5,478 bases of DNA from Anaerolineaceae bacterium (GCA_003158355.1 PMIV01000148.1:1-5478), one strand, 5' to 3'; counted from the stretch's first letter, positions 1 to 5,478 are shown. Numbers and translations are program-made. Notes: generated by a model not told the origin, from the letters alone.

Positions 1-819
1 CGTTTGACATCAGAGCTGAACGAGTTGAATCAGCATACCGGCCAATCGTGGCAGGTCAGTTCCAGCTTCTGGAGAGTACTCAACCTGGCATTGGACGTAG
101 AGAAAAAGACCGCTGGGTTGGTAACTCCCACGGTGTTAAATGCTCTTGAAGAAGCCGGCTACGATATCTCTTTTGAAGAGATCGGGCATAACATCAGTTC
201 CTATTTGGACAATTCATTTGCTTCAATCGGTGATGTAAAACAGATTGAATTGGATGAAAAGCAGCGTACTGTACGGCTGCCTTATGGTATGCGGCTGGAC
301 CTCGGCGGAATCGTCAAAGGTTGGGCGGCACAGCAGACCATGATCCGATTGCGCGATGCTGCGCCAGTACTGGTGGATGCCGGTGGTGATATCGCAATCA
401 GCGGGTTGATGAGGAATGGTTCTCCCTGGGCGATTGGTATCGATGATCCGCTGCAGCAAGGGCAATCACTAGGGCTGGTGATGTTGGCTGAAGGCGGAAT
501 CGCCACATCAGGCCGGGATTACCGGCGCTGGATGAAAGATAATCGGTGGCAGCACCATATCATCGATCCGCGCATCGACCGCCCGGCAGAAACGGATATT
601 TTAAGTGCTACCGTCATTGCAGCGGACGTGATGGAAGCCGAAGCCTGGGCCAAAGCAGCGCTCATTTTGGGCAGTCGTGAAGCTGTAGAAAAATTAGATC
701 AGGCCAGTGTTTTGGCATATTTACTGGTACGCGAGGATGGATCGACGGTTGAAACCCCTCGATTCGATCAATACAGGTGGACTGAAAAATGGCAGATTCA
801 AAACAATCTTTTAGTATAA
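1..819 (+). CDS. apbE: FAD:protein FMN transferase (ApbE family), 5'-truncated by window edge
   Basis: ApbE enzymes cleave FAD and attach FMN through a phosphoester bond to Ser/Thr of extracytoplasmic flavoproteins, with Mg2+. The reading frame is open from the first base (Arg-Leu-Thr-Ser-Glu-Leu-Asn), and family members have roughly 50 more residues before this SELNxLN segment, so the TTG at 4 is probably internal and the true start is upstream. Counting that TTG as residue 1, the family blocks appear in order: AGLVTPTV (37-44), DLGGIVKGWA (99-108), DAGGDIAISG (125-134), GIATSGRDYRRW (165-176), HHIIDPRIDRP (184-194) and EAEAWAKAALILG (211-223). The last block normally reads ADALAT; here the metal-binding Asp is Glu213 and the Thr is Lys217. 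Any signal peptide or lipobox lies outside the window. It overlaps the next gene by 31 bases, which suggests a shared transcript and a joint role in flavin/haem electron transfer. Family assignment is firm; activity is less sure because of the altered metal residues. Confidence 0.9.
   Translation, partial: RLTSELNELNQHTGQSWQVSSSFWRVLNLALDVEKKTAGLVTPTVLNALEEAGYDISFEEIGHNISSYLDNSFASIGDVKQIELDEKQRTVRLPYGMRLDLGGIVKGWAAQQTMIRLRDAAPVLVDAGGDIAISGLMRNGSPWAIGIDDPLQQGQSLGLVMLAEGGIATSGRDYRRWMKDNRWQHHIIDPRIDRPAETDILSATVIAADVMEAEAWAKAALILGSREAVEKLDQASVLAYLLVREDGSTVETPRFDQYRWTEKWQIQNNLLV
775..780 (+). promoter_or_regulatory. Shine-Dalgarno site inside apbE for the overlapping downstream gene
   Basis: AGGTGG ends 8 bases before the ATG at 789 and lies within the apbE coding sequence. 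It supports this ATG as the start of the ferric reductase-like protein, even though that start lies 31 bases inside apbE, and it points to translational coupling between the two genes. Confidence 0.65.
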
Positions 820-1535
820 ATGATGCTCAAACCGAGGTAAGCCCGGTTGCGTTATTTCTGATCGTACTGACGGTAATATGGGGCGTCGTCATAGGGTTGG
901 TTCTTATTCCCAATCTACTTCCCGGTTATGCAAGTTCATTGGCCAGTGAAAAGCCAAAAGTATTCTGGTATCTGGCCAGAGCCAGTGCGATCATTGCCTA
1001 CCTGCTGTTGTGGTTTTCAATGGTGCTTGGGGTGGGCGTGACCAATAAACTCTCCGCTCGCTGGCCGGGGCTGGCAAAGACCAATGAGCTGCATCAATAC
1101 ATCAGTATCCTGGGAATCGCCATCGGCCTCTTCCACGGATTGATACTGGTGGGTGATCAGTATATGAACTTTTCACTCTGGCAAATATTTGTTCCATTCT
1201 CAACTTCCACTTACCGGCCGTTGGCGGTGGGGTTTGGTCAACTGGCCTTTTACGCCTGGGTCGTGATTCTGATCAGTTTTTACGTGCGCCGCAAGATCGG
1301 CGCAAAGGTATGGCGCGGCATTCATTACGCCGGCTATTTCACTTATCTGGCCGTTCTCGTCCATGCCATCATTGGCGGTACCGACGCTGGGACGGCCTGG
1401 GTGCAAGGTCTCTATTGGGTCAGCGGCGGACTGCTTTTATTCCTGACGGTTTATCGCATTCTCAATGAAGTTGAAAACGCACGCGAAAAGAGAGAAAGAC
1501 TCTTAAACCGTGCTCAAATTACAACTACTGATTAG
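789..1535 (+). CDS. Ferric reductase-like transmembrane haem protein
   Basis: This 248-residue protein is an integral membrane protein of the ferric reductase-like transmembrane domain family (the group that includes MsrQ, YedZ and the haem domains of ferric reductases and NADPH oxidases). About six hydrophobic segments are visible, near residues 20-42, 58-82, 103-122, 145-166, 178-197 and 204-225. Four histidines sit as expected for two stacked haems: His102 and His116 on one helix, His179 and His192 on another. The C-terminus is short, charged and probably cytoplasmic (NEVENAREKRERLL). There is no FAD- or NAD-binding reductase domain, so electrons must come from or go to another protein or a quinone. 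The gene overlaps apbE by 31 bases and is followed by a terminator, making it the last gene of its operon. Neighbourhoods of this kind often also contain an FMN-binding-domain protein that ApbE flavinylates; if present here, it is upstream of the window. The exact substrate cannot be deduced. Confidence 0.85.
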   Translation: MADSKQSFSINDAQTEVSPVALFLIVLTVIWGVVIGLVLIPNLLPGYASSLASEKPKVFWYLARASAIIAYLLLWFSMVLGVGVTNKLSARWPGLAKTNELHQYISILGIAIGLFHGLILVGDQYMNFSLWQIFVPFSTSTYRPLAVGFGQLAFYAWVVILISFYVRRKIGAKVWRGIHYAGYFTYLAVLVHAIIGGTDAGTAWVQGLYWVSGGLLLFLTVYRILNEVENAREKRERLLNRAQITTTD

Positions 1536-1560
1536 ACAAGTCATTTTCTTCTCTTCCCCT

Positions 1561-1595
1561 AACGAGATTGCCCGGAATTTCCGGGCAACTTCGTT
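1561..1595 (+). terminator. Hairpin terminator after the apbE/ferric reductase unit
   Basis: TTGCCCGGAA (1568-1577) pairs perfectly with TTCCGGGCAA (1579-1588); in practice the innermost pairs would open to make the loop. AACGA (1561-1565) and TCGTT (1591-1595) extend the stem, separated by one G-U pair and one mismatch. The downstream tract (TTAAAACCTTTTGTTTT) is T-rich but interrupted, so this is a likely but imperfect intrinsic terminator. It lies 25 bases after the stop codon and separates the membrane haem gene from pepF. Confidence 0.75.
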
Positions 1596-1610
1596 TAAAA
1601 CCTTTTGTTT

Positions 1611-1616
1611 TATAAT
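1611..1616 (+). promoter_or_regulatory. Possible -10 box of the pepF promoter
   Basis: A perfect TATAAT lies in the 115-base gap between the terminator and pepF. Transcription would begin near 1623, leaving a leader of about 28 bases that contains the AAGGAGA Shine-Dalgarno site (1640-1646). No good -35 hexamer is seen at 15-19 bases; that zone overlaps the terminator stem. The region is AT-rich, so a chance match is possible. Confidence 0.4.
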
Positions 1617-1650
1617 CAATTTAATTATTTCAATCTCTTAAGGAGAGATC

Positions 1651-3459
1651 ATGACTGAAAAAACACCTCCACGCTGGGATCTGAGCAGCATCTATCCCGC
1701 GTTAATCTCTGAAGAATACTCGAATGACCTCAAGCGATTATTGGCTTTGATAGATGAACAGTTTGCATTCATTGATGGACCTTTAAAAAAGCTGGACGCA
1801 AATTCAAATTTGGCCTGGTTGGCAAAACAGACAGGCGAGATGATCGAACGCAGCAACCAGATCTACATCCTGTCAGGAAAGACTCGGGCTTACATCGAAG
1901 CTCTTGTCTCGACGAATTCTTACGATAAAGAAGCGCTTACGAAACAATCAGAATTCGACCAGATCGCGGTGAAGATCGATAAGATGGAGACTCAAATCAG
2001 GGCCTGGGTTGGGAAAATTGCCGATGCATTGGCAGGGATGATCGACCTGGATCCGATCACGAAAGCGCACCGCTATTATTTGTATGAATCTGCCAAAGCC
2101 AGCCGTTATTTAATGTCTGAAAAAGAAGAGATGCTGGCTGCAGAACTGAGTTTGAGCGGATCCAATGCCTGGACCAAATTGCAAGGCACGATCACCTCAC
2201 AATACAGCGCACCTTTTGAAATGGAAGGCAAAGTACAAAAATTACCTTTACCAGCCCTCATCAACCTGCGCTCGCACCCCGATGAAGCAGTGCGGCGGCG
2301 CGGTTATGAAGCCGAAAATCAGGTTTGGAATACCCTCAAAGAACCGTTGGCTGCGGCCATGAACGGCATCAAGGGCGAAGTGAATACGCTAAATACCCGC
2401 CGAGGACGCGAAGACGCCCTGCATGCTTCGATCGACCAATCGCATATCGACCGCGAGACTTTGGAAGTAATGCTTTCTGCCATGCAGGATTCTTTCCCAA
2501 TGTTCCGCGGTTATTTCCGTTCCAAAGCCAGACGCCTGGGGCACGAAAAACTACCCTGGTGGGACGTCTTTGCTCCGCTGGGCGAATCAAACACGGTATT
2601 CACATTTGATGAGGCGCGGGAGTTCATTCTCGAACAATTTGGTGAATTCTCCCCGCGCTTAAGAGAATTCGCCCGCCGTGCCTTTGAAAACCACTGGATC
2701 GATGCCGAACAACGCGACGGCAAACGCGGCGGTGCTTTTTGCATGGAAATCCCTGGAGTGAACGAGTCACGGGTGATGTGCAACTTCGACGGTTCCCTGG
2801 ATCAGGTCACCACCATTGCTCATGAACTTGGGCACGCTTTCCATAATGATTGCGCGCAAAAAGCGCACAAGACAAAGATTCAAAAGCTCACCCCCATGAC
2901 GCTGGCAGAAACTGCTTCCATCATGTGCGAAACCATTGTTGCCCATGCCTCACTGAAAAAAGCCAGGAATGATAGCGAGCGTTTGGCGATCCTGGAATCC
3001 AAATTGGCGGGGGACTCCCAGGTCATCGTGGATATTTACTCCCGTTATCTGTTTGAAAAAGAGGTCTTTAAACAGCGTGAAAAAGCTGAACTTAGCGCAG
3101 ATGAGTTGTGCGAGATTATGGAAAAAGCGCAATTGGCCAGTTACGGCGATGGGCTGGATGAGCGATATTTGCAAAAATGGATGTGGACGTGGAAACCGCA
3201 TTATTACTCGGCTGGTTTTTCTTTCTATAACTACCCCTATGCGTTTGGACTGCTCTTTGGAACCGGCCTCTACGCCATCTATCAAAAGCGCGGAGATGAT
3301 TTTGTAGAGGATTATGTGCAGTTATTGGCCAGCACGGGTGAAGCCTCCGCGGCGGATCTGGCTGCCCGTTTTGGGATCAATATCCGCCAGAAGGAATTTT
3401 GGGCAGACAGCCTGAAGATCATTGGCGCGCAAGTGGATGAATACATCCGCATAAAATAG
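1651..3459 (+). CDS. pepF: M3 family oligoendopeptidase F (zinc metallopeptidase)
   Basis: The product is a 602-residue, probably cytoplasmic zinc peptidase that cleaves short peptides and takes part in peptide turnover. The zinc site is complete: His391-Glu-Leu-Gly-His395, with Glu392 as catalytic base and Glu420 (in LAETAS) as third ligand, 25 residues after His395, the spacing known for M3 oligopeptidases. The C-terminal block with His517-Tyr-Tyr followed by FYNYPYAFG (525-533) is the conserved substrate-binding region of the PepF group. The N-terminal ~180 residues form the helical PepF N-domain, starting with the typical PRWDLSSIYP (7-16). No signal peptide or membrane segment is visible. 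The length matches the family (about 600). The ATG is supported by AAGGAGA at 1640-1646, with 4 bases between it and the start. The gene stands alone between two terminators, so it is probably transcribed as a single-gene unit. Its natural substrates cannot be read from the sequence. Confidence 0.95.
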   Translation: MTEKTPPRWDLSSIYPALISEEYSNDLKRLLALIDEQFAFIDGPLKKLDANSNLAWLAKQTGEMIERSNQIYILSGKTRAYIEALVSTNSYDKEALTKQSEFDQIAVKIDKMETQIRAWVGKIADALAGMIDLDPITKAHRYYLYESAKASRYLMSEKEEMLAAELSLSGSNAWTKLQGTITSQYSAPFEMEGKVQKLPLPALINLRSHPDEAVRRRGYEAENQVWNTLKEPLAAAMNGIKGEVNTLNTRRGREDALHASIDQSHIDRETLEVMLSAMQDSFPMFRGYFRSKARRLGHEKLPWWDVFAPLGESNTVFTFDEAREFILEQFGEFSPRLREFARRAFENHWIDAEQRDGKRGGAFCMEIPGVNESRVMCNFDGSLDQVTTIAHELGHAFHNDCAQKAHKTKIQKLTPMTLAETASIMCETIVAHASLKKARNDSERLAILESKLAGDSQVIVDIYSRYLFEKEVFKQREKAELSADELCEIMEKAQLASYGDGLDERYLQKWMWTWKPHYYSAGFSFYNYPYAFGLLFGTGLYAIYQKRGDDFVEDYVQLLASTGEASAADLAARFGINIRQKEFWADSLKIIGAQVDEYIRIK

Positions 3460-3471
3460 CAGTTTAATAAT

Positions 3472-3508
3472 CAAAAGAGGAGCAGTGATTTAAACTGCTC
3501 CTCTTTTG
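3472..3508 (+). terminator. Strong intrinsic terminator after pepF
   Basis: CAAAAGAGGAGCAGT (3472-3486) and ACTGCTCCTCTTTTG (3494-3508) form a perfect 15-bp stem with a 7-base loop. An A-run on the left arm and a T-run on the right arm are the standard form of a terminator that can work in both directions. It begins 13 bases after the pepF stop codon and insulates pepF from yqeB, whose own promoter follows. Confidence 0.9.
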
Positions 3509-3535
3509 TCTGACAAACAAATACGATTGTAGTTG

Positions 3536-3541
3536 TATAAT
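3536..3541 (+). promoter_or_regulatory. -10 box of a probably leaderless yqeB promoter
   Basis: A perfect TATAAT ends 7 bases before the yqeB ATG (3549), so transcription would start at or within a base or two of the initiation codon. The bases between (TTTTCAC) contain no Shine-Dalgarno sequence. The best -35-like hexamer is CTGACA at 3510-3515, but its 20-base spacing is longer than usual. The site lies just after the pepF terminator, where a new promoter is needed. The -10 match and position are seen directly; the leaderless reading is inferred. Confidence 0.6.
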
Positions 3542-3548
3542 TTTTCAC

Positions 3549-4370
3549 ATGAATTTTGCAGAAATACAATCTCGGATCGTCCTGATTCGCGGCGGGGGTG
3601 ACCTGGCCAGCGGGGTGGCTTTACGTTTGCACCGAGCCGGATTTATGGTGTTGATCGCCGAATTGGCTGAACCAATGGTGGTGCGGCGGAAAGCTTCATT
3701 TGCCCAGGCGGTCTTTGACGGCAGATGCACAGTGGAAGAAGTAAACGGCCGCTTGGTAGACTCAGTTGAATCTGCTTTACAGGTGATGAAAGCTGTAAAG
3801 GTAGCCGTGATGATTGACCCGACTGCAGCAGCTTGCCTGAAATTGCCTCTGTTCGCGCTTGTGGATGGCCGCATGACCAAGAAAGCTCCCGACCTGGGAA
3901 TGGATGCAGCGTCGATCGTGGTCGGGTTGGGCCCGGGTTTTAGCGCCAGAGAAAATTGCCACGCGGTGGTGGAAACGAACCGTGGTCCGTTTTTGGGGCG
4001 GGTTTACTGGCAGGGCAGCGCAGAAACAGACAGCGGCATTCCGGAAACAGTCAGAGGGTTTACCGTGGAGCGCGTGTTATATGCTCCTCAAGCTGGGATA
4101 CTGACCGCTGTAGCGGAAATTGGTGATATTTTGGAACCCGGGGCTTTGATCGCAAAAGTGGATGGAGCAGCAGTCACGGCAAAATTCAAAGGAGTGCTGC
4201 GCGGTCTGGTGCACTCGGGGCTGTATGTCAATAACCGCATTAAGATTGGCGATCTGGACCCGCGCTGTGATGTACGTCTGTGTACCCTGGCCTCGGATAA
4301 AGCGCTGGCAATTGGCGGCGGAGTTTTAGAAGCGCTGCTTCTAGCAAATAAAAGGAATATGAGCCCATGA
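3549..4370 (+). CDS. yqeB: Selenium-dependent molybdenum hydroxylase maturation protein, YqeB/EF2563 family
   Basis: This 273-residue protein belongs to the YqeB (EF2563) family, which co-occurs with selenium-dependent molybdenum hydroxylases and is thought to help make or insert their labile selenium-containing cofactor; its exact reaction is not settled. Family blocks seen: IRGGGDLASGVALRL (13-27, Rossmann-like start), EPMVVRRKASFAQAVFDG (41-58), VVGLGPGF (124-131), NCHAVVETNRGPFLGRV (136-152), VLRGLVHSG (216-224), KIGDLDPR (232-239) and SDKALAIGGGVLEALL (249-264). Residues ~178-240 read like a barrel-sandwich (lipoyl/biotinyl-type) fold. The start is fixed by homology: the next in-frame Met is residue 33, which would delete the RGGGD motif, and no ATG, GTG or TTG lies in frame over the nearest 39 upstream bases. 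There is no in-frame TGA, so the protein is not itself a selenoprotein. It overlaps yqeC by 4 bases (ATGA), and the two form an operon. Confidence 0.92.
   Translation: MNFAEIQSRIVLIRGGGDLASGVALRLHRAGFMVLIAELAEPMVVRRKASFAQAVFDGRCTVEEVNGRLVDSVESALQVMKAVKVAVMIDPTAAACLKLPLFALVDGRMTKKAPDLGMDAASIVVGLGPGFSARENCHAVVETNRGPFLGRVYWQGSAETDSGIPETVRGFTVERVLYAPQAGILTAVAEIGDILEPGALIAKVDGAAVTAKFKGVLRGLVHSGLYVNNRIKIGDLDPRCDVRLCTLASDKALAIGGGVLEALLLANKRNMSP
4351..4356 (+). promoter_or_regulatory. Shine-Dalgarno site for yqeC inside yqeB
   Basis: AAAGGA lies 10 bases before the yqeC ATG at 4367 and within the last codons of yqeB. It supports the overlapping ATGA start. It also contrasts with yqeB, which has no such site: the first cistron appears to start without a Shine-Dalgarno site and the second with one. 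Confidence 0.6.
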
Positions 4371-5116
4371 ATCTGGTGGATGCCTTACATCCTGAGCTTC
4401 CGGCGAGGATAGCGATCGTGGGCGGCGGCGGCAAGACCACTGCACTCTTTCAATTGGCAAGGCAGATTCCGGGGTTCACCTGGGTGAGTACAACCACTCA
4501 CCTGGGGACTGACCAGTTGAATTATACGGACAAACATTTTATTGTTCGTTCAGTAGACGATGATAACGTCGAAAAATGGCTGCAGCAAAAGTCGACCTTG
4601 CTCACCGGTGAGTTTACCGAGGATGAGCGCGTGAAAGGCCCCGGCGAAACACTCCTCGCTCAGATCTACCAGGCTGCTGAAGCCAAAAAGGTCTCTCTGG
4701 TCATAGAAGCAGATGGATCACGCTCACGTCCCTTGAAGGCGCCAGGGATAAATGAGCCGGCTATTCCACCCTGGGCGGAATTGGTCATTACCGTTGCTGG
4801 GTTATCCGTACTGGGGCAAGTCTTTAGTGAGGCCACAGTACACCGTGTTGAACCCTTTAAGCAGATCACCGGGTTGCGCGAAGGCCAACCCATCACCCTT
4901 GAGTGTATTACTCGATTACTCGCTTCTCCGCTGGGAGGATTGAAAAATAGTCCAGTCGGAGCGGTTAAGACAGCGCTGCTCAACCAGGCGGATACGAAAG
5001 AGTTGTGTGAGCAAGCGGCAAGTTATGCTCCTGCGCTGCTGGCAGCAGGATATGATATTGTTTTGATTGGGTCATTAAAGAACGCACCCGATGAATTATT
5101 GTGTTTTCATCATTAA
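4367..5116 (+). CDS. yqeC: Selenium cofactor biosynthesis protein YqeC (P-loop protein)
   Basis: YqeC is a putative nucleotide-binding protein of the selenium-dependent molybdenum hydroxylase system, found beside yqeB, and its biochemical step is unproven. In this 249-residue copy the N-terminal P-loop reads VGGGGKTT (18-25), where many P-loop relatives have GAGGKTT. It is followed by VSTTTHLG (40-47), IEADGSRSRPLKAPG (113-127; acidic and basic residues likely near the nucleotide), INEPAIP (128-134), GLSVLGQVF (145-153), VHR (158-160), NQAD (206-209) and a final IVLIGSL strand (231-237). The length is typical and no segment is missing. The start overlaps the yqeB stop (ATGA), with AAAGGA 10 bases upstream, so the two are probably coupled. 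The TAA stop at 5114-5116 overlaps the stop codon of the convergent gene on the other strand. No hydroxylase, selD or mocA-like gene follows on this strand, so its partners must be outside the window. Confidence 0.92.
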   Translation: MNLVDALHPELPARIAIVGGGGKTTALFQLARQIPGFTWVSTTTHLGTDQLNYTDKHFIVRSVDDDNVEKWLQQKSTLLTGEFTEDERVKGPGETLLAQIYQAAEAKKVSLVIEADGSRSRPLKAPGINEPAIPPWAELVITVAGLSVLGQVFSEATVHRVEPFKQITGLREGQPITLECITRLLASPLGGLKNSPVGAVKTALLNQADTKELCEQAASYAPALLAAGYDIVLIGSLKNAPDELLCFHH

Positions 5117-5478
5117 CGAGTGTGATGGTGGGGGTGTTGATGGTGAAAGGGGAAATGCGGGGCGGGCGCGGAGCGGACCGGGGGATAATGGGCGAACAAT
5201 CGCAAATCTGCTCGAGCGAGGGGGGGTAAATTCCAGGCTTTTCGTGCTACGTTACAACGAATCAAATTTTCTCCATCCACGTCCAGGCAGCCCTGTTCCA
5301 GGTGGAGGCCAAATTCACGGCAGGTAGAAGAACGCTGCGCGTATATGGCACAACTTACCTCTTCACCAATTTTTCCGCGCAGAGCAATACATCTCGGTTC
5401 CGGTCGGTTTGACCCCTGCATACATTGCAAAAAATCGCTCAATTTCTCAGTTAAAGCCTGGGGAACTCCCTGAGGATT
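5113..5478 (-). CDS. YkgJ-type cysteine-cluster protein, N-terminus cut by window edge
   Basis: This minus-strand frame is open to the right edge of the window and ends at a TAA (complement of 5113-5115), giving 121 residues of the C-terminal part. It matches the YkgJ family of putative zinc- or iron-binding cysteine-cluster proteins, whose function is unknown. Counted from the edge, the signs are GVPQALTE (4-11), RCIALRGKIG (29-38), VSCAIYAQRSSTCREF (41-56), RCNVAR (74-79) and NLPPL (83-87). Four cysteines fall at the family positions (Cys30, Cys43, Cys53, Cys75). The family's N-terminal CxxCxxCC-like cluster would lie outside the window. The TTG at 5440-5442 is an internal codon, since homology continues upstream of it. 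The tail after NLPPL is rich in Ala, Pro and Arg and then histidine (HFPFHHQHPHHHTR), which could bind metal. It is convergent with yqeC and overlaps it by 4 bases, with no terminator between. Confidence 0.75.
   Translation of the reverse strand, partial: NPQGVPQALTEKLSDFLQCMQGSNRPEPRCIALRGKIGEEVSCAIYAQRSSTCREFGLHLEQGCLDVDGENLIRCNVARKAWNLPPLARADLRLFAHYPPVRSAPAPHFPFHHQHPHHHTR

Noticed and set aside
4..6. TTG as the start codon of the apbE gene
   Set aside because: The frame is open to the window edge and the ApbE N-terminal segment is missing, so this is an internal leucine codon.
2950..3285. Opposite-strand open frame within pepF
   Set aside because: It is a shadow of the strongly conserved PepF coding sequence, with no motif or start signal of its own. 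The same holds for the other frames inside the five called genes.
3460..3548. A molybdenum cofactor or other riboswitch ahead of yqeB
   Set aside because: The gap is only 89 bases and is mostly taken up by the pepF terminator and the promoter. The predicted yqeB transcript has almost no leader, so there is no room for an aptamer.
3549..5116. Selenocysteine (in-frame TGA) in the selenium-related genes
   Set aside because: Both frames are uninterrupted and align end to end with their families; TGA appears only as the yqeB stop.
5091..5327. Open frame on the + strand beginning inside the end of yqeC, at the place where a mocA-like gene might be expected
   Set aside because: Its translation is Gly/Arg-rich with no recognisable motif, and it is antisense to the YkgJ-like frame, which shows clear family conservation.
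5440..5442. TTG as the start of the minus-strand YkgJ-like gene
   Set aside because: Family-like sequence (GVPQALTE) continues upstream in frame to the window edge, so the gene is truncated by the window.
1..5478. Mobile elements, CRISPR arrays, tRNA or rRNA genes, tandem repeats
   Set aside because: Reading through the window, I saw no transposase fragments, terminal inverted repeats, spaced direct repeats or cloverleaf-like stretches; the only clear inverted repeats are the two terminator hairpins.

Overview
The window looks like a piece of a bacterial chromosome with base composition near balanced by eye. It has five protein genes on short intergenic gaps and no mobile element, RNA gene or repeat array. 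The gene types and their pairings (ApbE plus a free-standing ferric-reductase-type haem protein; PepF; YqeB-YqeC; a YkgJ-like protein), together with a probable leaderless promoter, would suit an anaerobic or facultative bacterium such as an Anaerolineae-type Chloroflexota. This placement is an inference from gene content only.

Left part (1-1535, + strand): the 3' portion of an apbE-like FAD:protein FMN transferase gene, whose first ~50 codons lie outside the window. It overlaps by 31 bases a gene for a six-helix, four-histidine ferric reductase-like membrane haem protein. The two are probably translationally coupled and form the end of an operon for an extracytoplasmic flavin/haem electron-transfer module. 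Any FMN-binding acceptor protein would have to lie upstream. A hairpin terminator at 1561-1595 ends this unit.

Middle part (1596-3508): a monocistronic M3 oligoendopeptidase F gene. It has a complete zinc site (HELGH plus a glutamate 25 residues on), a good Shine-Dalgarno site, and a strong 15-bp terminator at 3472-3508.

Right part (3509-5116): a two-gene operon, yqeB-yqeC, with a 4-base ATGA overlap. These families belong to the selenium-dependent molybdenum hydroxylase maturation system. The start of yqeB lies 7 bases after a perfect TATAAT box and has no Shine-Dalgarno sequence, so its mRNA is probably leaderless, whereas yqeC has its own Shine-Dalgarno site. No hydroxylase, SelD or MocA-type gene is visible, so the rest of the pathway must be encoded elsewhere.

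Right edge (5113-5478, - strand): the C-terminal part of a YkgJ-type cysteine-cluster protein, convergent with yqeC. The two genes share the palindrome TTAA as overlapping stop codons, and the YkgJ-like protein ends in a histidine-rich tail.

I found no clearly new biological system. The items most worth checking are the leaderless yqeB start, the altered metal-site residues in ApbE, the His-rich YkgJ tail with its stop-codon overlap, and the alternative hairpin beside the pepF terminator.
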